From Xenorhabdus ehlersii (lineage in GTDB: Bacteria > Pseudomonadota > Gammaproteobacteria > Enterobacterales > Enterobacteriaceae), in assembly GCF_003610465.1 (NCBI RefSeq), contig NZ_RAQI01000007.1, forward strand, positions 1 through 64,000: a DNA stretch of 64,000 nt, in the 5' to 3' direction. Position numbers and translations under genes: made by a program. Every line of letters begins with the position of its first letter. The first letter of the stretch is position 1. The notes under the pieces were generated by a model. The model ran no database searches and had not been told where the DNA came from. It saw nothing but the letters and a program-made list of their open reading frames with translations. Of the stretch, positions 7,652-17,959 are shown piece after piece.

Positions 7652-10600
7652 TTAAGGGGCATCAAATTTAAAGGTGTCGGTTGAACAGCTTTGTGATGGC
7701 AGCTCCTGTCCTGCCCCTACTGGTTCATCTATGCCAACACATGGGATAAACGACGTAGGTGTATTAGTAGTCACTTGAACTACTACCTGTCCCTGTATTG
7801 AGGTCGGTTGAGATGTAAACACGAGGTTATTATTAGTATGCAATGGCTTCCATTTAATAGATATATGACCTGGCTGACCTTTTGGCGGATTTTTGTAAGC
7901 GAACTTGTTAGGATCCTTCATTATCGCTTCAAATGCATAATAATCGCTACCATTCGCCGTAGGATTAGGCTTATTACCATGCGTCCCTCGCTCGGCCAGT
8001 ATTGGGTTACTGAACGTTGGCCATTGGAATCTCACCGTCAAAGGAGCCGTTGTAATGCCATCCACTGTAGCTGTTACTGTAACATTTTGCTCCGTACTAC
8101 TGGTTAATGTTGCGGTAGCTTTACCGCCAGTTGTGGTGGCCGGATCAATTGGGGAAATTGTTACTTTTGTCTGGTCCTTATCAGCTGAGTCTATATGCCA
8201 CTGAACTGCCTTATTAAGTAACGGTTGACCATTATTATCCTTAACGGTGAATGACAAGTTATAAGATTGACCTACAACTATAGGGCCTTGTGGGTCCTGT
8301 GTTATTGGCGATATCTCTGAGTGGAAATCTACCGTATACGTTGATGACTGAACAGGCTGATTGTTCCCAACCTTGAGTGAAACAACTACATTCCCCTGGT
8401 ATGCCTTAGTACTGCTTATGATTGCCTTTAAGTTTCCTTGATTATCTGTTGTAGTCTCTGGGTTTAGTGTTATTCCAAGATTATCGGCATTTAATGGTTT
8501 AACTATATGCCACTCTGCACCACTAATGGCCTTTCCTTTAACAGGCATGCCAGAAATATCATTGATAGTCGCCATAAATTGATATTGTTGGTAACCATCA
8601 GACGATAAGGTCTTTAATTTCTCGGACTTAATACCATCCTGACTAATACGATAATCTTGGGTATCCTTAGTAAAGGTAACCGGATCTTTTACAGTAACAG
8701 CAGTCTGACCTTCAATGGAAAGTGAAACTACCACATCGTTCATTTCCTTTTTACTGCGCAATGTTGCCGTTAATTCCCCAGCCTGATTCGTTGTATCTCC
8801 ATGCGTAAATTTGATATCCGGATCGTTGAGGCTCACTTCCTTACTATTCTGCGTAATTGTCCATGTCACCTTGCCAATTTTCTGCTGATGCACAGGCTGA
8901 TTTTGTCCATCTAAGATGGTAGCCGTATAGGTGTAAGCATCCTGGTTGTTCGCAACCAAAGGTTTTGTCGTGTCAACTTTCACAGAGGAAACATGATATT
9001 TCGACGTATCCGGAGTAAAGATAACCGGATCTTTTGCAGCAACAGCAGCCTGACCTTCAATGGAAAGTGAAACTACCACATCTTTCATTTCCTTTTGACT
9101 GCTCAATGTTGCCGTTAATTCCCCAGCCTGATTCGTTGTATCTCCATGCGTAAATTTGATATCCGGATCGGTGAGGCTCACGTCCTGACTACCCTGCGTA
9201 ATTTTCCATGTCACCTTGCCAATTTTCTGCTGATGTACGGGATTCTTGTGACCATCTAAGATGGTAGCCGTATAGGTGTAAGCATCCCGGTTGTTCGCAA
9301 CCAAAGACGTTGTCGGGTTAACTTTCACAGAGGAAACATGATATTTCGACGTATCCGCAGTAAAAGAGACAGGCTTTGCCGACACCGGTTTGTGGCCGCC
9401 AATGGTGAGTGAAACCGTGACATCTTTTATTGCTTCTTCACTAGCCAGAGTTGCTTTTAATTTCCCTTCTTCATCTGTTGTGACGTCACCATTCGATGGA
9501 TTCCAAATAAGTCCACCCTGATTTTTGTCCTTACTCCAATTCACATTGGTGATTTTCTGGTTTTTCATCGGATTGTTATTACCATCTAACACCACAGCAC
9601 TGTAGGTGTAAGTCTGAGAACGATTGGCTATCAGTGATGGTACTGCCGGTGAAACCTCAACTTTATCGACGTGGAAACTGGCCAGGTTTTCATCAAAGCT
9701 GACTTCGCCCACTAATTGTGGCGGCTGGCTATCCAGTTGCAGGTACACTTTGACATCTTTATGGGGTCGGTTACTCACTAAGACCGGTTTGTGTTTGAAA
9801 TGCCCGTTTTCATCAAGCGCCACAGAATCTGAGGCTGCCCAATTACTCCATTGCAACCCAGTATCCGGGCCGATTTTAGGATCAGTTATCCACTGAACAT
9901 GGTTAATGGTGGCATTTTTTATCGGTGCATTATTAACCGTATCAAAAGTAATCACAGGGTCAAACGTATATCCGTCCTTTTTATCCCCCGTCGCAGGTAA
10001 TGGTCCTGCTGGGATAAAGTTAGATCGTTCCTGCTTTTTCAGCATAAAGGGCCTGACAATGACACGCATTTCAGCAGGTGCTGATTTTTGATTATTTTCC
10101 CATTCAGCAACGGCATAAATGGGGTAATTGTTATTTTGGTTACTGCCGGATAGATAGGTTGGCAGGGTAACTTTGATTGTGTTGCCGGTCTGGGAAGAGA
10201 GCTTCCCGCCGTGCTGTTCAAAATCTTTGTTGGTTGCCCAACGAATCTGCTTGAGCGGAGAGTCAGAAGAGAACTTGACTGTAACGTCCTGCTGATTCCC
10301 ACTGTACCCGATGATATTATCCGGCAGCGACAATTGGGCAGCTGGTTTTGCCTGATGCTCAAGCACGATATGATTATTTCTTTCTACCAGGTCATAACGG
10401 CTGCCCGCTAATGTCCTCGCCGTCGCCACGTTTTCTGGCGATAACTGCACACTCAGGGGAACACCCAATTTATAGCTTAAATTTGCCAAAAACTGCGTTT
10501 CGCTGTGCCCGCTTCCCCCTTGTTTATAATCCACACCCAGAGTAAATAGCGGAACAGGGGTGTAAGACAGCCCCAGTGTAGCCAGAACGGGGTTTTTCTG

Positions 10601-11452
10601 TTTGGTGTCACGATCGAATAAAGTAACTTCATCGCCAAAATACTGCTCATAAGTCAGTTTGGCACCCAGATTAGGGTAGGCGGGTAAGAAAAACTCCCCA
10701 CTAATGTCATAACCGTTAGCTGGGCGTTCGTAATAACCGGCAAAATCCCGTGAGTCTTTCCAGTTACTTAAACGATAATAGGTATTAGCGGCCAGTTTAA
10801 TGTAGTCTCCCCACATTTCTCCGCCCAGCCCAAGACGCTGATTTTTGCCGGTCAGGTCGTAGTCATAAAAAGTATTCAGGCCATACATCCAGTCCTGATA
10901 AAAATAACGTCCACCTAATCCCAGATTCATGGTATTCCGACTGTCTTTGTTGCGATAGCCAAGTTGGGAAAAGAACAGCCAATCCACTTTATTATCATAA
11001 AGCGGCAGTAAAAGATCGAGTGAGCTGTTTTTTCGCGTTCCCTTTTTATCCAGCCCAAAATTAATTCTGGCAGTACCAAACTGTGATAACCATTTTTGTG
11101 CCTCAGACGTTACCATGCCGTTAACTTGCCCTAACGCATAGGATTTGGCTTGTGCGGCCAATTCTGAAGGTGAAGATGACAGAAGATTACCGGCCATTTG
11201 GAGGTTTTTATCAATAACATTTTGTGTATCAGCATCTGAGGTGTGATTGTTTTTTTTATGCGTATCCGAATTCAAATATTTTTTACCTGATCCATTCACT
11301 CGCACGCCAATATTATCGTTCTCATCTGCTTTTTTCGTATATCTTTCAGTTGTAATATCCCCCTCTGCAAAGGAATCCATTATCGTATAAGGTATTAATA
11401 ACGTGTAAAGAAAAAAGAGTAAAAACATGACCTTGCCAATATATGATAACAT
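7652..11452 (-). CDS. intimin/invasin-family inverse autotransporter adhesin
   Basis: A 1266-residue surface adhesin (type Ve secretion). The start ATG 11452 has GAGGTG eight bases upstream; the longer frame to 11467 would place that site inside the gene. Residues 1-29 are a signal peptide (hydrophobic MLSYIGKVMFLLFFLYTLLI, cleavage likely after SFA). Residues about 120-335 are the inverse-autotransporter beta-barrel (QFGTARINFGLD..., repeated LGLGG, aromatic strand ends), followed by the family linker SRYDLVERNNHIVLE. The rest is a passenger of Ig-like BIG_1 units; two adjacent 115-residue units are almost identical. The tail has two cysteines (IPCVG...QSCST) that could form a disulphide, as in invasin tip domains. 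No LysM domain is seen. Family members bind host or bacterial surfaces; the ligand is unknown. It has its own terminator. Confidence 0.93.
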   Translation of the reverse strand: MLSYIGKVMFLLFFLYTLLIPYTIMDSFAEGDITTERYTKKADENDNIGVRVNGSGKKYLNSDTHKKNNHTSDADTQNVIDKNLQMAGNLLSSSPSELAAQAKSYALGQVNGMVTSEAQKWLSQFGTARINFGLDKKGTRKNSSLDLLLPLYDNKVDWLFFSQLGYRNKDSRNTMNLGLGGRYFYQDWMYGLNTFYDYDLTGKNQRLGLGGEMWGDYIKLAANTYYRLSNWKDSRDFAGYYERPANGYDISGEFFLPAYPNLGAKLTYEQYFGDEVTLFDRDTKQKNPVLATLGLSYTPVPLFTLGVDYKQGGSGHSETQFLANLSYKLGVPLSVQLSPENVATARTLAGSRYDLVERNNHIVLEHQAKPAAQLSLPDNIIGYSGNQQDVTVKFSSDSPLKQIRWATNKDFEQHGGKLSSQTGNTIKVTLPTYLSGSNQNNNYPIYAVAEWENNQKSAPAEMRVIVRPFMLKKQERSNFIPAGPLPATGDKKDGYTFDPVITFDTVNNAPIKNATINHVQWITDPKIGPDTGLQWSNWAASDSVALDENGHFKHKPVLVSNRPHKDVKVYLQLDSQPPQLVGEVSFDENLASFHVDKVEVSPAVPSLIANRSQTYTYSAVVLDGNNNPMKNQKITNVNWSKDKNQGGLIWNPSNGDVTTDEEGKLKATLASEEAIKDVTVSLTIGGHKPVSAKPVSFTADTSKYHVSSVKVNPTTSLVANNRDAYTYTATILDGHKNPVHQQKIGKVTWKITQGSQDVSLTDPDIKFTHGDTTNQAGELTATLSSQKEMKDVVVSLSIEGQAAVAAKDPVIFTPDTSKYHVSSVKVDTTKPLVANNQDAYTYTATILDGQNQPVHQQKIGKVTWTITQNSKEVSLNDPDIKFTHGDTTNQAGELTATLRSKKEMNDVVVSLSIEGQTAVTVKDPVTFTKDTQDYRISQDGIKSEKLKTLSSDGYQQYQFMATINDISGMPVKGKAISGAEWHIVKPLNADNLGITLNPETTTDNQGNLKAIISSTKAYQGNVVVSLKVGNNQPVQSSTYTVDFHSEISPITQDPQGPIVVGQSYNLSFTVKDNNGQPLLNKAVQWHIDSADKDQTKVTISPIDPATTTGGKATATLTSSTEQNVTVTATVDGITTAPLTVRFQWPTFSNPILAERGTHGNKPNPTANGSDYYAFEAIMKDPNKFAYKNPPKGQPGHISIKWKPLHTNNNLVFTSQPTSIQGQVVVQVTTNTPTSFIPCVGIDEPVGAGQELPSQSCSTDTFKFDAP
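8666..9355 (-). repeat. two near-identical 345-bp BIG_1 units in tandem
   Basis: Blocks recur at an exact offset of 345 bp (115 codons), for example at 8776 and 9121, and at 8976 and 9321, with only scattered substitutions. Each unit encodes DTSKYHVSSVKV ... HGDTTNQAGELTATL ... VVVSLSIEGQ. The other Ig units of the protein are much more diverged, so this pair arose by recent duplication or is kept alike by gene conversion. Confidence 0.9.
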
Positions 11453-11713
11453 ATTAATACACCTCATATTAAATAATTCGAATCTAGTCCTATTGTGATA
11501 ATAGTGGTGTATTTTATTTTTGCGTTATTAAAAATAGTTATCACGTAATAATTATTTTTAATAACTTAAGACATTGATAATTTTAGCTAAGGACTTATCA
11601 AGGAAGGAATAAAAAATAAGCCTCTTTAGGTTAAGTTTTTAAAAAATTATCAATTCATGATATTGAGGTTGTGTTAAATGCAATTAGAGAAATATAAACA
11701 CAAATTTAAATAC

Positions 11714-11743
11714 CCTGAACTGGCATAATTGAGCCAGTTCAGG
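11714..11743 (-). terminator. hairpin downstream of tex
   Basis: CCTGAACTGGC and GCCAGTTCAGG form an 11-bp perfect stem with an eight-base loop, 35 bp beyond the tex stop. The U-run is poor (GTATTTAAATTTG on the minus strand). The rest of the 310-bp space between tex and the invasin start (11453-11777) is AT-rich and must hold the invasin promoter; no clear element was identified. Confidence 0.6.
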
Positions 11744-11777
11744 AAATCATTTTAAGTTATCTAACGTTTTTTATTAA

Positions 11778-14114
11778 TTAACGTTTTCTATTAAAGGCAG
11801 CGGCCAATGCATCACTCATAGCGCTATTAGCTAAAGGCGCAGAACCTGAACGTGAAATAGGACGGTTTCTGCCATTGCTGTTACGATTATTGCGATCCTG
11901 ACGGTTACCTTCTTGGGAGCTACGGCGTGCTTGTGTTTCACCTGGTTGCTCATCAAGACGCATGGTCAATGCAATACGCTTGCGGTTGAGGTCAACATCC
12001 ATCACCTTCACTTTCACGATATCACCTGTTTTGACGACGGTGTGTGGATCTTCCACAAAGCGGTCGGATAGGGAGGAGATATGAACCAGACCATCCTGAT
12101 GGACACCGATGTCCACAAATGCACCAAAATTGGTTACGTTAGTGACAGTACCTTCTAAAATCATACCCGCTTGCAGATCGTTCATGGTTTCAACGCCATC
12201 GGCAAATGTGGCTGTCTTGAATTCAGGACGTGGATCGCGACCTGGTTTTTCCAGCTCTTTCAGGATATCGGTGACGGTCGGAATACCAAATTTTTCAGTC
12301 GTGAATTCCTGGGCGCTCAGGTTACGCAAATTAGCCGGATTACCCATCAGTTCAGGTAGGGTTTGCTGGGTTGTTGCCAGGATCTTCTCAACCACTGGAT
12401 AGGCTTCTGGGTGAACGGTTGAAGCGTCCAGCGGATTATCGCCCTGATTGATGCGCAGGAAGCCTGCACATTGCAGGAAGGCTTTTGGTCCCAGACGGGT
12501 CACCTTCAATAGTTGATTACGGTTGCCGAAACGACCATTTTCATCACGCCAGTTAACAATATTTTGAGCAACAGTACGAGTCAGGCCAGCAACGCGAGTC
12601 AACAAGGCGACAGAGGCGGTATTCAGGTCAACGCCGACGCTGTTTACACAGTCTTCAACCACGTTATCCAGTTTTTTGGCAAGCAGAGTCTGGCTAACAT
12701 CATGCTGATATTGACCCACGCCGATGGATTTGGGTTCGATTTTCACCAGCTCAGCCAGTGGGTCTTGCAGGCGACGGGCGATGGAGACCGCACCACGCAG
12801 GGAAACATCCAGATCAGGGAATTCTAGCGCAGCCAATTCAGATGCGGAATAGACAGAAGCTCCCGCTTCGCTGACCACTACTTTTTGTGCCGTGACGTCA
12901 GGATACTGTTTCTGAACGTTGACAAAGAAACGTTCTGTTTCACGGGATGCGGTGCCATTGCCAATGGCAACCAGCTCCACTTGGTGTTTGGTGCACAGGG
13001 CTGCGACGATGGCAGCCGCTTTGTTTTCCTGTCCGGTGTGCGGATAAATGGTATCGGTGGCAATCAGTTTGCCTGTCGCGTCAACAACGGCGACTTTTAC
13101 CCCTGTGCGCAAACCTGGGTCCAGACCCATTGTTGAGCGCATACCCGCAGGGGCAGCCATCAGCAGGTCATTCAGGTTACGGGCGAAGACGTTGATAGCC
13201 TCATTTTCGGCCTTCTCGCGCAGTGTACCCATCAGTTCGGTTTCCAGATGCAGCAGCACCTTGATGCGCCATGTCCAGCTCACCACGGCTTTGCGCCAAT
13301 TGTCAGCCGGTGCATTGTTCAGGCGCAGGTTCAGGTGATCGGTAATAATTTGTTCGCAGTAGCTCTCTTTTGGCGCTTCCTCAAATTGTGGATCAGCATT
13401 CAAAGAAAGTTGCAGGGTGCCTTCATTGCGTCCACGGAACATGGCAAGGGCGCGGTGGGAAGGAACAGTGGCGATGGTTTCGTGGTGGTCGAAGTAATCG
13501 CTGAATTTAACACCTTCTTCCTCTTTACCCTCGACAACCTTGGAAACCAAATGGGCATTTTTCCATAAATATTCACGTACCTTTGCCAGCAGGGTTGCAT
13601 CTTCGGCAAAACGTTCCATCAGGATATAACGTGCGCCATCCAATGCTGCCTTGGTATCAGCAACGCCCTTGTCAGCATTGACATAGGCAGCCGCCGCCAG
13701 TTCTGGCTCTTGCTGCGGATCTTGCCATAGCAGGTCGGCCAGAGGCTCCAATCCGGCTTCGATGGCAGCTTGTCCACGAGTACGGCGTTTAGGTTTATAA
13801 GGCAGGTACAGATCTTCCAACTCAGTCTTGCTCAGTGTAGCGTTAATCGCTTCTGCCAGCTCAACGGTTAGCTTTCCCTGTTCCTCAATCGATTTCAGGA
13901 TAGTCTGACGGCGGTTGGACAGTTCACGCAGATAACCGAGACGGCTTTCGAGTTGGCGGAGCTGTGTGTCATCCAGACCACCGGTGGCCTCTTTACGGTA
14001 ACGGGCGATAAAGGGAACCGTATTCCCCTCATCGAGCAAGGTGATAGCAGCTAGGATTTGCTGTGGTTGAGCCTGTAGCTCACCGGCAATGATTCGACTT
14101 AAAGATTCATTCAT
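11778..14114 (-). CDS. tex: Tex/YhgF, S1-domain RNA-binding transcription accessory protein
   Basis: A 778-residue nucleic-acid-binding protein with the Tex layout: N-terminal helical/HTH part ([32 protein letters not shown]), YqgF/RNase H-like domain ([18 protein letters not shown], about residue 328 on), helix-hairpin-helix part ([19 protein letters not shown], about 490 on) and a C-terminal S1 domain (about 645-720, [16 protein letters not shown]). It ends in a basic Arg/Asn-rich tail. Tex proteins affect transcription and virulence gene expression in several pathogens; the exact mechanism is open. In E. coli this gene directly adjoins feoA; here the adhesin island separates them. It is divergent from greB. 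Confidence 0.96.
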   Translation of the reverse strand: MNESLSRIIAGELQAQPQQILAAITLLDEGNTVPFIARYRKEATGGLDDTQLRQLESRLGYLRELSNRRQTILKSIEEQGKLTVELAEAINATLSKTELEDLYLPYKPKRRTRGQAAIEAGLEPLADLLWQDPQQEPELAAAAYVNADKGVADTKAALDGARYILMERFAEDATLLAKVREYLWKNAHLVSKVVEGKEEEGVKFSDYFDHHETIATVPSHRALAMFRGRNEGTLQLSLNADPQFEEAPKESYCEQIITDHLNLRLNNAPADNWRKAVVSWTWRIKVLLHLETELMGTLREKAENEAINVFARNLNDLLMAAPAGMRSTMGLDPGLRTGVKVAVVDATGKLIATDTIYPHTGQENKAAAIVAALCTKHQVELVAIGNGTASRETERFFVNVQKQYPDVTAQKVVVSEAGASVYSASELAALEFPDLDVSLRGAVSIARRLQDPLAELVKIEPKSIGVGQYQHDVSQTLLAKKLDNVVEDCVNSVGVDLNTASVALLTRVAGLTRTVAQNIVNWRDENGRFGNRNQLLKVTRLGPKAFLQCAGFLRINQGDNPLDASTVHPEAYPVVEKILATTQQTLPELMGNPANLRNLSAQEFTTEKFGIPTVTDILKELEKPGRDPRPEFKTATFADGVETMNDLQAGMILEGTVTNVTNFGAFVDIGVHQDGLVHISSLSDRFVEDPHTVVKTGDIVKVKVMDVDLNRKRIALTMRLDEQPGETQARRSSQEGNRQDRNNRNSNGRNRPISRSGSAPLANSAMSDALAAAFNRKR

Positions 14115-14388
14115 GGTCTGTTTTCTTCAACTTCTTTAGGGCCTGTAGATATCCTGAGACATCGTCAGACAGAGCCGGATAAGATCAAATTTCATCTGAA
14201 ACAGTATCGGCATGGTTCAAACTGGCTCCATTTATACGTGCTGAGCGCGATAATTTCCAGTTTAGCGCGATATTTCGATCATGTTGCAACAGAATTCATC
14301 AAATATCTTCTAGGTTGGGATTGGGTTGATGAGAGTTGATGAGATATAGTACTCCGCCATTAATCATCTTTTCTCAAGTGAGTTTCTC

Positions 14389-14871
14389 ATGGCCAAGAGT
14401 CATTATATTACCCGAGAGGGTTGGCATGCGCTTGATCAGGAATTGAAATATCTCTGGAAAGTTGAACGCCCCAAAGTTACCCAAGCTGTTTCAGATGCTG
14501 CTGCATTGGGGGATCGTTCAGAGAATGCCGAGTACATTTATGGTAAGAAAAGATTAAGGGAAATTGACCGCCGAGTACGTTTTTTGTCCAGACGTCTGGA
14601 TGTACTGCAAATTGTCGATCCTGACCCGCGACAAGAAGGGAAAGTCTTTTTTGGGGCATGGGTAAAAGTTGAAAACGAGAATGAAGAAGAATACATGTTT
14701 CGTTTGGTGGGACCGGATGAATTCGATCCTGCTAAAAAGTGGATCTCCATTGATTCTCCGGTGGCGAGGGCATTATTGGGTAAGCAGGTTGATGATGAAG
14801 TCACGGTGATGACACCGAATGGCGTGGTGACTTACTGGATATTGGAAATTAGCTATCAGCCTTTGGCATAA
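14389..14871 (+). CDS. greB: transcription elongation factor GreB
   Basis: GreB stimulates cleavage of backtracked RNA in stalled RNA polymerase. The 160-residue product has the N-terminal coiled coil with the acidic tip (ALGDRSENAEYIYGKKRLREID) and the C-terminal FKBP-like domain. ATG 14389 is at the conserved start MAKSHYITREG. It keeps the conserved position between tex (divergent) and ompR. Confidence 0.96.
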   Translation: MAKSHYITREGWHALDQELKYLWKVERPKVTQAVSDAAALGDRSENAEYIYGKKRLREIDRRVRFLSRRLDVLQIVDPDPRQEGKVFFGAWVKVENENEEEYMFRLVGPDEFDPAKKWISIDSPVARALLGKQVDDEVTVMTPNGVVTYWILEISYQPLA

Positions 14872-14970
14872 GTCGTCTTAAAATACATGCGGTTAAGTTT
14901 CTATTGGGGTTATGGGTTTTCTGTGAAAGTGATGGATGTTGCGGGCATGGAGCATCTTGGGAGCTGAAAC

Positions 14971-15690
14971 ATGCAAGAGAGTTATAAGATCCTTGTTGTT
15001 GATGATGATATGCGCTTGCGGGCGTTACTGGAACGCTATTTATCCGAACAGGGGTTCCAGGTGCGCAGCGTAGCAAATGCAGAACAGATGGATCGTTTAT
15101 TGACCAGAGAATCCATCCAATTGATTATCCTGGATTTAATGTTGCCGGGCGAAGATGGGTTGTCTATCTGTCGAAGGCTGAGAAGTCAGCATAATTCGAT
15201 CCCGATCATCATGATATCCGCGAAAGGGGAAGAGATTGATCGGATTGTTGGGCTTGAAATTGGCGCTGATGATTATCTTGCCAAGCCTTTTAACCCACGT
15301 GAATTGTTGGCACGTATGCGTGCTGTCCTGCGGCGACAGGCGAAGGAATTGCCGGGGGCGCCGACGCCGGATGATGCGGTGATCAAGTTTGGGAAATTTA
15401 AACTTGATCTTGGAACGCGTGAAATGTTCCATCAAGATGGATTGTTACCTTTGACCAGTGGGGAATTTTCCGTGTTGAAGGTGTTGGTTTCTCACCCACG
15501 TGAGCCATTATCACGGGATAAATTGATGAATTTGGCTCGGGGACGAGAGTATGGTGCAATGGAGCGTTCCATTGATGTCCAGATTTCCCGTCTGCGTCGG
15601 CTGATTGAAGAAGATCCTTCCCATCCGCGTTATATCCAGACGGTTTGGGGGTTGGGATACGTTTTTGTTCCTGATGGAAACAAGGTATGA
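14971..15690 (+). CDS. ompR: response regulator OmpR
   Basis: A 239-residue osmotic response regulator controlling porin genes and, in Xenorhabdus, also exoenzyme and motility traits. Receiver domain with acidic pocket DDD at 11-13, phosphorylation site Asp55 (ILDLMLPG) and the switch lysine in [10 protein letters not shown]-terminal winged helix with the DNA-contacting [20 protein letters not shown] region (shown in part). The end overlaps the start of envZ by 4 bp (ATGA), so the two are translationally coupled. Confidence 0.97.
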   Translation: MQESYKILVVDDDMRLRALLERYLSEQGFQVRSVANAEQMDRLLTRESIQLIILDLMLPGEDGLSICRRLRSQHNSIPIIMISAKGEEIDRIVGLEIGADDYLAKPFNPRELLARMRAVLRRQAKELPGAPTPDDAVIKFGKFKLDLGTREMFHQDGLLPLTSGEFSVLKVLVSHPREPLSRDKLMNLARGREYGAMERSIDVQISRLRRLIEEDPSHPRYIQTVWGLGYVFVPDGNKV

Positions 15691-16718
15691 AAAAGCCCGG
15701 TGTGAAAAAGTTTTGGCTTTCTCTGCGTACTTTGTTTTTCCGTGTCCTGTACTTAGTGCTGGGCAGCTTGCTGTTCAGCTCTCTGGTTACCTTACTGCTG
15801 GTGGTATTAGAAGAACTCCCTTTTAACGCGGTATTTCCCTATCTCTTTATCAGTGTTTTTGCGGTGGCATTGTCGGTGTTCATGGTGTTCGGGCGATATT
15901 CCGCTGTCCAGAAACATTCATTGAAAGCCATGCAGAAAGCAGTTATCGACATGGGAAAAGGAAGAAGAGACTCATCAGTGCCTGAAATGGGGATGCCCGC
16001 GATTCGTTCCGTGATTAGGGCGCTTAACCAATTGTCGGTGGAGCTGAAATCACAGGAGAGCGATCAGGCGGTATTAATGGCTGGCGTGAGCCATGACTTG
16101 CGTACTCCACTTACCCGTATTCGTCTGGCGATGGAAATGATGGTGGGAAAAGATGATTTTCTGACAGAATCTGTCCATCAGGACATTGAAGAGTGCAATG
16201 CCATGATTGATCAATTCATTGATTATCAGCGGGCAGGGCAGGATATGCTGATGACATGCTGTGAATTGAATGGGTTACTTGAAGAGGTGATTACAGCAGA
16301 GCAGCGTTGCACGTCAGATACAGATATTGAAAATCGCTTAGTGACAAGTTCGATTTTCATTTTAGCCCATCCCTTTTCCATCAAACGGGTGCTGGTCAAT
16401 CTGTTCACTAATGCCCGGCGTTATGGTAATGGGTGGATCCGCATCAGTAGTGGCTCAACCGAAAAATTTGGCTGGTTTCAAGTTGAGGATAACGGCACTG
16501 GAATGACGAAAGAAGAAGCCGCTGTTTTATTCCAGCCTTTTATGCAGGGAAATAATAGAAGTGAAATAAATAATAGACGTGAAATAAATAGTGGCGTGGG
16601 GCTGGGGCTGGCGATCATCCGCCGTATCATTGATAGCCACGGGGGAGATATTCAGGTGGGGAGCAGTGAAAAACAGGGGCTGTCCATTCGCGTATATATT
16701 CCGTTGAGTGAAATATGA
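15687..16718 (+). CDS. envZ: sensor histidine kinase EnvZ, short form without periplasmic domain
   Basis: The membrane kinase partner of OmpR. At 343 residues it is about 100 shorter than E. coli EnvZ. Two hydrophobic segments (about 15-41 and 47-68) follow each other with only a few residues between them, so the large periplasmic domain is absent. The HAMP-like linker is followed by the H-box [12 protein letters not shown] with His136, the N-box ([13 protein letters not shown]), and G boxes EDNGTGM and GVGLGLAI. A short EnvZ like this was described for Xenorhabdus nematophila. Signals must be sensed through the membrane or cytoplasmic part. The ATP-lid carries a small tandem duplication (separate entry). 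Confidence 0.96.
   Translation: MKKPGVKKFWLSLRTLFFRVLYLVLGSLLFSSLVTLLLVVLEELPFNAVFPYLFISVFAVALSVFMVFGRYSAVQKHSLKAMQKAVIDMGKGRRDSSVPEMGMPAIRSVIRALNQLSVELKSQESDQAVLMAGVSHDLRTPLTRIRLAMEMMVGKDDFLTESVHQDIEECNAMIDQFIDYQRAGQDMLMTCCELNGLLEEVITAEQRCTSDTDIENRLVTSSIFILAHPFSIKRVLVNLFTNARRYGNGWIRISSGSTEKFGWFQVEDNGTGMTKEEAAVLFQPFMQGNNRSEINNRREINSGVGLGLAIIRRIIDSHGGDIQVGSSEKQGLSIRVYIPLSEI
16551..16586 (+). repeat. 18-bp tandem duplication in the envZ ATP-lid
   Basis: Two 18-bp units differing at one base (AATAATAGAAGTGAAATA and AATAATAGACGTGAAATA) encode [12 protein letters not shown] at residues 289-300, followed by N. They lie between the F-box (LFQPFMQG) and the G2-box (GVGLGLAI), where E. coli has a shorter loop. 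The unit keeps frame. Confidence 0.9.
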
Positions 16719-16758
16719 GAACATCATTGAACGCAAAATAAGGCACAGCCGAAACCGC

Positions 16759-16798
16759 CTGTCATAAAAATGTCATAATTCATACATTTTATTGTCAT
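16759..16798 (+). promoter_or_regulatory. Pho box upstream of pstS
   Basis: CTGTCATAAAAATGTCATAA (16759-16778) has two TGTCAT repeats 11 bp apart, the standard PhoB-binding arrangement; a third TGTCAT at 16793 is 22 bp further and in helical phase. It lies about 145 bp before the pstS ATG. PhoB activation of pstSCAB-phoU at low phosphate is established in enterobacteria. Confidence 0.85.
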
Positions 16799-16920
16799 TG
16801 AATTCACCTATTTTCCTTCTCGAATCATTTTATTACCTGAAAATCAGATTGTCAGCGATACCTGTCATTTGTTTTTCATTAATGATGCGTATCTCAGTAG
16901 AAGACCCAACAGGAGATAGT

Positions 16921-17943
16921 ATGAAATCAATGCGTACCACTGTGGCGAGCATCATGGTTGCTGTATTTGCCATGACATCCCTGTCTTCATTCGCGGCCAC
17001 CAGCTTGACGGGGGCAGGTGCGACATTTCCTGCACCGATATATACCAAGTGGGCGGATTCTTATCAGAAAGAAACGGGTAACAAAATCAATTATCAAGGC
17101 ATCGGCTCTTCTGGTGGTGTAAAACAGATTATTGCCAATACCGTTGATTTTGGTGCATCTGATGCCCCGCTTTCTGATGAAAAATTGGCGACTGATGGCT
17201 TGTTCCAGTTCCCAACGGTAATCGGTGGGATTGTGTTGGCAGTGAACATTACCGGTATTAAATCTGGTCAGTTGGTTCTGGATGGTAAAACCCTTGGTGA
17301 CATCTATCTGGGTAATATCAAGAAATGGAATGATCCGGCAATTGCAAAGTTGAATCCGGATCTCAAACTGCCAGAACAAAACATTGCCGTGATTCGTCGT
17401 GCTGACGGCTCAGGGACTTCCTACGTTTTCACGAGTTACCTGTCCAAAGTTAACAGCGATTGGAAGCAAAAAGTAGGAGCTGGCACGACCGTCAAATGGC
17501 CAACCGGATTGGGCGGTAAAGGCAATGACGGGATTGCTGCATTTGTTCAGCGTCTGCCGGGTTCGATTGGTTATGTCGAATATGCCTATGCGAAGCAGAA
17601 TCACCTTGCTTATACCAAGCTGGTCTCCGCGGATGGTGCTGTGGTAGTACCTACCGAAGAAAACTTTAGTGCGGCGGCTAAAGGTGCGGATTGGAACAGC
17701 AGCTTTGCGCAGGATTTGACAAACCAGAAAGGCGATAATGCGTGGCCAATTACCGCTACTACATTCATTCTCATCCACAAGCAACAGGCAAACGCTGCCA
17801 ATGGTATCGCAGTGCTAAAATTCTTCGATTGGGCTTATGACAACGGCAAACAACAGGCGAAGGAACTGGATTATGCCACCCTGCCGGAAGAAGTGGTCAA
17901 CCAGGTACGTGCAGCATGGAAGAGCAACCTCCCCTTTTATTAA
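16921..17943 (+). CDS. pstS: phosphate ABC transporter, periplasmic binding protein PstS
   Basis: High-affinity phosphate binding protein, 340 residues. The frame is open from 16792, but ATG 16921 follows AGGAGATAGT and starts a clear signal peptide ([20 protein letters not shown]..., cleavage at SFA-ATS). Phosphate-site motifs are intact: [11 protein letters not shown] at the mature N-terminus, [19 protein letters not shown] and [12 protein letters not shown]. It is the first gene of the pst operon and ends 16 bp before pstC. Confidence 0.97.
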   Translation: MKSMRTTVASIMVAVFAMTSLSSFAATSLTGAGATFPAPIYTKWADSYQKETGNKINYQGIGSSGGVKQIIANTVDFGASDAPLSDEKLATDGLFQFPTVIGGIVLAVNITGIKSGQLVLDGKTLGDIYLGNIKKWNDPAIAKLNPDLKLPEQNIAVIRRADGSGTSYVFTSYLSKVNSDWKQKVGAGTTVKWPTGLGGKGNDGIAAFVQRLPGSIGYVEYAYAKQNHLAYTKLVSADGAVVVPTEENFSAAAKGADWNSSFAQDLTNQKGDNAWPITATTFILIHKQQANAANGIAVLKFFDWAYDNGKQQAKELDYATLPEEVVNQVRAAWKSNLPFY

Positions 17944-17959
17944 GGGGAAATCACCTAAA

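Noticed and set aside
12513..13568. Several plus-strand open frames inside tex
   Set aside because: They mirror the coding strand of an intact tex gene and have no starts with ribosome-binding sites.
16792..16920. Upstream extension of the pstS frame from a TTG
   Set aside because: The extension covers a Pho-site repeat and has no similarity; ATG 16921 has a strong ribosome-binding site and starts the signal peptide.
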